From the NCBI GenBank assembly GCA_018267955.1, contig JAFDXL010000004.1, forward strand, positions 66,064 to 130,063: a stretch of 64,000 nt of DNA, in the 5' to 3' direction. Of this stretch, positions 59,705-64,000 are shown piece by piece; within the stretch, counting starts at the first letter, position 1, and the number at the start of each line of letters is the position of its first letter. This DNA is from Bacteroidota bacterium (GTDB lineage: Bacteria > Bacteroidota > Bacteroidia > Chitinophagales > Chitinophagaceae). The notes under the pieces are model-generated. The model was not told the DNA's origin, made no database searches, and was given only the letters and a program-made list of their open reading frames with translations. A program made the translations under genes and the position numbers.

Positions 59705-60655
59705 ATGTATTGGCTGAAGCTTGTAAGATGGCAAAACCTTATTATCGTATTCCTCACGCAACTGCTTGCCTGGGGATGCGTGATGTTGCCGATAGAATCT
59801 TACAGTAACCAGGTGCTGCTGCTTCAATGGCATAATTTCCTGCTATTGGCTATCTCCACGGTATTGATCGCTGCGGCAGGGTATATCATTAATGATTACT
59901 TCGATATTAAGATCGATATCATCAACCGGCCGCAGAAGGTAATACTGGAGAAACGTATTCCGCTACGCATGGCCATTATAGCACATACCGTGCTAAATGT
60001 GATCGGCATATTGCTGGCCGCTTCCGTAGCAAGGCAGGCAGGACATTATAGCCTTGTATTATTGCAAGTGGGCTGTACGGTGATGCTTTGGTTCTATTCT
60101 ACCACATTCAAGAAGCAATTCATCACAGGGAATGTAGTAGTGGCACTGCTCACGTCATTTACCATTATAACGCTGATGCTGTATGAACCGGCCATAAAAT
60201 ATTTCGCTACACAACCGCCATTCATAATCACACCACAAAATAAAATCCCCAACCCTGTATGGGTATTGGGAATATATACCTGCTTTGCATTTACCCTTAC
60301 CTGGATGCGGGAAATAGTAAAGGATATGGAAGATTTTAAAGGGGATGCACAGGAAGGCTGCGTAACGATGCCCATTAGATGGGGACTTTTAAGATCCAGC
60401 AGGTTTACACAAGCAATCGGCATTATTACATTAGTACCCCTTATTACAGGAGCTATCAAACTACTGATGGCAGACTGGATATTTCTTGGGGTATATACCA
60501 TCGTTACACTGGCTGCACCTATTATTGGTTTAATCATTTACCTGCCTACCAAAGCTACCAGCAAACATTATAATGATTGCAGCCGCTGGCTGAAGATCAT
60601 TATGATTGCAGGTATAGGTTCGCTCATCATTTATTATTTCCAGGCTCATGCATAA
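59705..60655 (+). CDS. UbiA-family prenyltransferase
   Basis: The 316-residue inner-membrane protein has about eight to nine membrane segments. The first Asp-rich motif is 'NDYFDIKIDIINRP' (NDxxDxxxD, binding Mg-prenyl diphosphate) and the second is 'REIVKDMEDFKGD'. It is closest in character to the geranylgeranylglycerol-phosphate geranylgeranyltransferase-like group seen in Bacteroidota, but chlorophyll, quinone or heme O pathways use the same fold. The acceptor is therefore unassigned. The maf gene starts eight bases before this gene ends, so the two are coupled. Confidence 0.88.
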   Translation: MYWLKLVRWQNLIIVFLTQLLAWGCVMLPIESYSNQVLLLQWHNFLLLAISTVLIAAAGYIINDYFDIKIDIINRPQKVILEKRIPLRMAIIAHTVLNVIGILLAASVARQAGHYSLVLLQVGCTVMLWFYSTTFKKQFITGNVVVALLTSFTIITLMLYEPAIKYFATQPPFIITPQNKIPNPVWVLGIYTCFAFTLTWMREIVKDMEDFKGDAQEGCVTMPIRWGLLRSSRFTQAIGIITLVPLITGAIKLLMADWIFLGVYTIVTLAAPIIGLIIYLPTKATSKHYNDCSRWLKIIMIAGIGSLIIYYFQAHA

Positions 60656-61214
60656 AATTATACTCGCATCTCAATCTCCCCGCCGCAGGCAACTCATGGA
60701 AGCGGCTGAGTTAGTATTTGATATTGTAATAGCAGATGTAGACGAAACTAATCCAGAGGGTATGGATGGTGCATTGGTACCGGAATACCTGGCAAAGAAA
60801 AAAGCCACAGCGATAGAAAAGCATGCGCATGACGCCATCATAATAGCTGCTGATACCGTGGTATTGCTGGATAGTGAGATATTGAACAAGCCCAAGGATG
60901 AAGCCGATGCCATTAGCATACTTAAAAAACTATCTGGCAGGGTACATAAAGTGGTAACAGGCGTTTGTATGCAGAAGGCAGAAAAGCAAATATGCTTCTC
61001 TACGACTACCGAAGTACATTTCCGTAAACTAAGCGATGAGCAGATAGTTCATTATGTGTCGGAATACAAACCTTACGACAAAGCGGGCGCTTATGCCATA
61101 CAGGAATGGATAGGTATGATAGGTATAGAAAAAATAGACGGCGACTATTACAATGTAATGGGCTTACCGATTGGCGAAGTGGTGATACGCCTGAAACAAG
61201 ACTTTAATTTTTAA
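60648..61214 (+). CDS. maf: Maf-family nucleotide pyrophosphatase
   Basis: Maf proteins hydrolyse dTTP/UTP or modified nucleotides to monophosphates. The 188-residue protein has the phosphate-binding start 'IILASQSPRRRQLMEAA', the central 'IIAADTVVLLDSEILNKP' and 'VVTGVC'. It also has 'PYDKAGAYAIQEW', matching the YhdE-type motif for dTTP/UTP. It overlaps the prenyltransferase gene by eight bases and the convergent FAD oxidoreductase by four. Confidence 0.93.
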   Translation: MHKIILASQSPRRRQLMEAAELVFDIVIADVDETNPEGMDGALVPEYLAKKKATAIEKHAHDAIIIAADTVVLLDSEILNKPKDEADAISILKKLSGRVHKVVTGVCMQKAEKQICFSTTTEVHFRKLSDEQIVHYVSEYKPYDKAGAYAIQEWIGMIGIEKIDGDYYNVMGLPIGEVVIRLKQDFNF

Positions 61215-62338
61215 GGTAAGAGGTTCACTAATTGGGCCCCTACTTCGCTACCAATAGCTACGCCCATGCCTCCCATGCGGAAGGCGCCATAGATATTATT
61301 TGATACCTGCTTTACAATGGGTTGTTTATTGGCGCCAAAAGCCATGATGCCAGACCAGCGCTGTTCTATTACGAAAGGCGTATCCGGCAATATTATTTCA
61401 GCAAGTTTCTGAGCCAGATCATTTTGTATCAGGTCATTTAATTCCAGCGCCGTGGTAGTTTCTCCCGTAAAGTCTTTATTGCGTCCGCCACCGAATAATA
61501 CCCTTCCATCTATTTCGCGGAAATAATAATAGCCTTTGTCAAAGTGATACACACCTTTGAAACGTAGATCTTTTACCGGTTCTGTTATTAGCACCTGTCC
61601 ACGACCGGGTATTACGTCTTCGCCCGGAAGCAATTGCTTTGTGAATGCATTGGTACAAACAAATAACTTACCGGCAGATAAAATAAGTTCGCCACGGACA
61701 GCATCATCTAACACTACATCAACTTGTGCTGCATGTTCATAAAAGCGTTGCACATTGGCGCCGGTTTTTATCTCAACGCCCATCATCATAGCATAGTCGA
61801 TCAATGCACGCAACATTTTGCCGGTATGCAATTCGCCTTCACAATTGTTTTTTATCAATGCCTTTGTATACTCTTCTGAAAAACCGAATTCTTCAATCTT
61901 TTCATTTGCTAGTGAAAAGGCAGTTTGCCTTGTAATATCTTTCAACAGAGCATTAATATCATCCAGCCTATCCAAGGCTTCCAATTCGTGTTCGTTCAAT
62001 AGTTCGTAGCTGCCATTTGCTTTATACCCGATCTTATCATCACCTAATCTTTCACGTAGCTTCAGCAATCCTTTTCTTCTCAGATCATACAACGCTACCA
62101 CTTCCTGTTCGCTGCTATACTGCAGATCATCCAAAAGCTCCGTAAGGCTTCCCATACAGACGAAGCCTGCATTACGACTGCTGGCTCCGGTTGGGAGTAG
62201 TGAGCGTTCCAGGACCAATACTGAAGATTTGGGATATTTAACTTTGAGTTCAATGGCAGTACTCAATCCCACGATGCCTGAACCGATCACGACATGGTCG
62301 TAGTTAATAAAGCTTTGTTGTTCCCAGTAGCTAAGCAT
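61211..62338 (-). CDS. FAD-dependent oxidoreductase (DAO family)
   Basis: The 375-residue form starts MLSYWEQQSFINYD; a longer frame to 62419 would run into the promoter region of the divergent gene. The FAD loop is 'HVVIGSGIVGLSTAIEL' with 'VLVLERSLLPTGASSRNAGF', a DAO signature. The C-terminal part has 'WSGIMAFGANKQPIVKQV' and 'FRMGGMGVAIGSEVG'. It is distinct from the DAO protein at 15111. The substrate cannot be named; glycine/D-amino-acid or 2-hydroxyacid oxidation are family options. Confidence 0.85.
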   Translation of the reverse strand: MLSYWEQQSFINYDHVVIGSGIVGLSTAIELKVKYPKSSVLVLERSLLPTGASSRNAGFVCMGSLTELLDDLQYSSEQEVVALYDLRRKGLLKLRERLGDDKIGYKANGSYELLNEHELEALDRLDDINALLKDITRQTAFSLANEKIEEFGFSEEYTKALIKNNCEGELHTGKMLRALIDYAMMMGVEIKTGANVQRFYEHAAQVDVVLDDAVRGELILSAGKLFVCTNAFTKQLLPGEDVIPGRGQVLITEPVKDLRFKGVYHFDKGYYYFREIDGRVLFGGGRNKDFTGETTTALELNDLIQNDLAQKLAEIILPDTPFVIEQRWSGIMAFGANKQPIVKQVSNNIYGAFRMGGMGVAIGSEVGAQLVNLLP

Positions 62339-62381
62339 ACAGCAAATGTGCAAATTATTCAGTAATCCGTAAATTGGCTGT

Positions 62382-62888
62382 ATGAAAAGACTGCTACTTA
62401 CGCTAATACTCCTCCCCACCCTTGCTTTCGCACAACAAAAAAAATACGACCCTGTGTACCACCTGGATATTCACGGATGCTACGAATACGCGATAACGGC
62501 TTTGGTACATGGAGATGCTGGCCTGGAAAGCATCGCCGGCAAGAAAAGGAAGAAGGCTATCTACTTTTCCAAAGAATATTATACAGCAGGCTTCCCAGAA
62601 GAAATTGATGGATGTACAATAAAGTTCATAGATATAGACCTGAATAAGGAAACGCTTTATAAAGAACAGAAGTCGAAAAAAGGCGTGGTGATGTATATGA
62701 GCGTATTAAACCTAACTGCCGATACCTGTGACCTGTGGATGATACCGATAGATATAGAAAAGAAGGGAGAAGAATATTCCTGGTCGTACAGTGATGGCGG
62801 CTGCCATGTATTCTACAACTTCAACAAAGAGGCCGGTAAACTGGGGTATCTGAAAACAGAATGTAAAGAGGCCAAAAAAGAGGATTAA
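62382..62888 (+). CDS. Secreted protein of unknown function (pair member 1)
   Basis: The 168-residue protein has a signal peptide (about 1-18, ending AFAQ) and no sorting domain, so it is probably periplasmic. Its body contains four cysteines and a central 'CDLWMIPIDIEKKGEE' stretch, with a Lys/Glu-rich tail. No family is recognised. The next gene has the same size and layout, including 'YIWLIPVNMKKKK', so the two look like tandem paralogues. They share a TAATG stop-start overlap. Confidence 0.75.
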   Translation: MKRLLLTLILLPTLAFAQQKKYDPVYHLDIHGCYEYAITALVHGDAGLESIAGKKRKKAIYFSKEYYTAGFPEEIDGCTIKFIDIDLNKETLYKEQKSKKGVVMYMSVLNLTADTCDLWMIPIDIEKKGEEYSWSYSDGGCHVFYNFNKEAGKLGYLKTECKEAKKED

Positions 62889-63391
62889 TGACTAGATATA
62901 TATTGATATTACTGGTTCTGTTTCCGGAGATTTTATTTGCGCAGCGACATGTAAGTACCGGCAATGAATATTGGATGTATAAGGAGACTGACTGCCAGTC
63001 GCACATTCTGAGGACGATCATTGAGCATGGAGGAACGTTGAATGATAGCTGCCCCGCTTTAATGGATAAGGGTGCAAAAGACCTCTATATCTTGCAGGAA
63101 CCTTACTTCAGGCATATGCCCGATACTTTTATGGGCGTAAACATTCATTATATTAACGCCGATAGTAATACCCGATACTGGTACGAACGCCAGAAAACTG
63201 AACATATACCCATCTACTATATGAGCCCTGTCTTTAGTTACCTGCGGTTCTACTATATATGGCTAATACCGGTGAACATGAAAAAAAAGAAAGTAGAATT
63301 TGCAAACAGGGGCTATATAGCCCATTACGAATTCAGGTACTACCAGAACGACTTCCAATATCAACGTTCGGAATGCCAGGAATGGCAATAA
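62888..63391 (+). CDS. Secreted protein of unknown function (pair member 2)
   Basis: The 167-residue protein has a signal peptide (about 1-18, ending LFAQ), a body with 'CQSHILRTIIEHGGTLNDSC' and a late 'YIWLIPVNMKKKKVEF'. That late stretch corresponds to the W-x-IP-[VI] stretch of the preceding protein. Weak similarity over the whole length and equal size suggest paralogues. Its ATG overlaps the preceding TAA by one base (TAATG), so it is translationally coupled. No known family. Confidence 0.75.
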   Translation: MTRYILILLVLFPEILFAQRHVSTGNEYWMYKETDCQSHILRTIIEHGGTLNDSCPALMDKGAKDLYILQEPYFRHMPDTFMGVNIHYINADSNTRYWYERQKTEHIPIYYMSPVFSYLRFYYIWLIPVNMKKKKVEFANRGYIAHYEFRYYQNDFQYQRSECQEWQ

Positions 63392-63425
63392 CTGTGTACA
63401 TGCCATAAAAGCGGCTGCCTTTTTG

Positions 63426-63433
63426 TATTTTTG
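63426..63433 (+). promoter_or_regulatory. -7 box (TATTTTTG) for leuS
   Basis: TATTTTTG matches TAnnTTTG and ends 19 bases before the leuS ATG at 63453. Confidence 0.5.
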
Positions 63434-63452
63434 GCTCCGTTTATAAATTATT

Positions 63453-64000
63453 ATGGAGTACGCGTTTAGCAATATTGAAAAGAAGTGGAAGCAATACTGG
63501 AGGGAAAATCATACCTATTCTGTCAATAATATAAGTGACAAGCCCAAGTATTATGTGCTGGATATGTTCCCTTACCCAAGTGGCGCCGGCCTGCACGTAG
63601 GGCATCCGCTCGGCTATATAGCTTCTGATATATTTGCACGCTACAAACGCCAGAAAGGTTTTAACGTACTTCACCCCATGGGCTTTGATGCCTTTGGACT
63701 GCCTGCGGAACAATATGCATTGGAAACCGGGCAGCATCCTGCTGTAACAACAGAAAAGAACATTGCCCGATACAGGGAACAACTGGATAATATTGGCTTC
63801 TGCTACGACTGGGACCGTGAGGTGCGCACCAGCGACCCCGGTTATTATAAATGGACACAATGGATCTTTCTTCAATTGTTTCATAGCTGGTATGACAGGA
63901 AACTGAACAAAGCCCGCCCGATTGAAGAACTGGTTGCCCTTTTTGAAAAAGAAGGCAACAATAATGCCCCTTGCCCCGAGGATGATCAATTGTGCTTTGA
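63453..64000 (+). CDS. leuS: Leucyl-tRNA synthetase, N-terminal part cut by window edge
   Basis: LeuS charges tRNA-Leu with leucine. About 182 of the usual 900-plus residues are visible. The start is '[20 protein letters not shown]', typical of LeuRS. '[15 protein letters not shown]' carries the class I HIGH motif in its HVGH form. '[16 protein letters not shown]' and '[20 protein letters not shown]' follow. The ATG at 63453 has a promoter box in front of it. The frame is open to the window end. Confidence 0.96.
   Translation, partial: MEYAFSNIEKKWKQYWRENHTYSVNNISDKPKYYVLDMFPYPSGAGLHVGHPLGYIASDIFARYKRQKGFNVLHPMGFDAFGLPAEQYALETGQHPAVTTEKNIARYREQLDNIGFCYDWDREVRTSDPGYYKWTQWIFLQLFHSWYDRKLNKARPIEELVALFEKEGNNNAPCPEDDQLCF

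Overview
The window looks like chromosomal DNA of a Bacteroidota bacterium, most likely from the Chitinophagaceae/Chitinophagales side. Four things point there. Eleven secreted proteins end in a type IX secretion system (T9SS) type A sorting domain. There is a PorP/SprF-like plus PorE-like (TPR, propeller, OmpA) pair. Many promoters carry the Bacteroidota -7 box TAnnTTTG, and starts lack Shine-Dalgarno sequences. Typical Bacteroidota gene groupings also occur (DUF3822-rsmD-coaD, YtxJ, LytS/LytTR pairs). The species is not identified. No rRNA, tRNA, insertion sequence, prophage or CRISPR array was seen.

Layout. 0-1 kb: end of a PaaI-type thioesterase and a YdeI/OmdA-family protein. 1.1-4.3 kb: a large GEVED/PKD surface protein. 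4.6-7.9 kb: oxyR, a spermidine-synthase-fold protein, plsY and prmA. 8-11.3 kb: the PorE-like and PorP-like T9SS/gliding envelope pair. 11.7-16.3 kb: ftsK, a LolA-like carrier and a FAD oxidoreductase. 16.3-17 kb: a gene-poor stretch with a possible small RNA. 17-34 kb: six consecutive T9SS cargo genes, five of them on the minus strand. These five comprise two GEVED/FN3 proteins and three giant tyrosine- and asparagine-rich beta-helix paralogues of about 1,250 residues. 34.4-42.5 kb: class I aldolase, two GT-C glycosyltransferases, a desaturase, small metabolic proteins and a corrinoid/metal-binding receptor whose 3' end is duplicated around a small foreign-looking gene. 42.5-49.7 kb: three more T9SS cargo genes around cystathionine beta-synthase and malate dehydrogenase. 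49.8-64 kb: mainly housekeeping (fabD, ytxJ, MATE pump, DUF3822-rsmD-coaD, a LytS/LytTR two-component pair, an exported serine hydrolase, Nudix, pyrE, UbiA-family prenyltransferase, maf, a FAD oxidoreductase, two secreted unknowns and the start of leuS).

How it fits together. Much of the window serves the cell surface: PorP/PorE-like envelope proteins, LolA-like lipoprotein transport, plsY, fabD and a desaturase for lipids, GT-C enzymes for glycans, and the sorted cargo. The most unusual part is 18.7-33.9 kb, where five surface proteins combine a shared fibronectin-fibronectin-sorting-domain rear half with exchangeable front halves. The two outer beta-helix genes share about 1.46 kb of nearly identical DNA that the middle copy lacks, as expected from recent gene conversion. 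A second item is the duplicated gene end at 40.66-41.39 kb.
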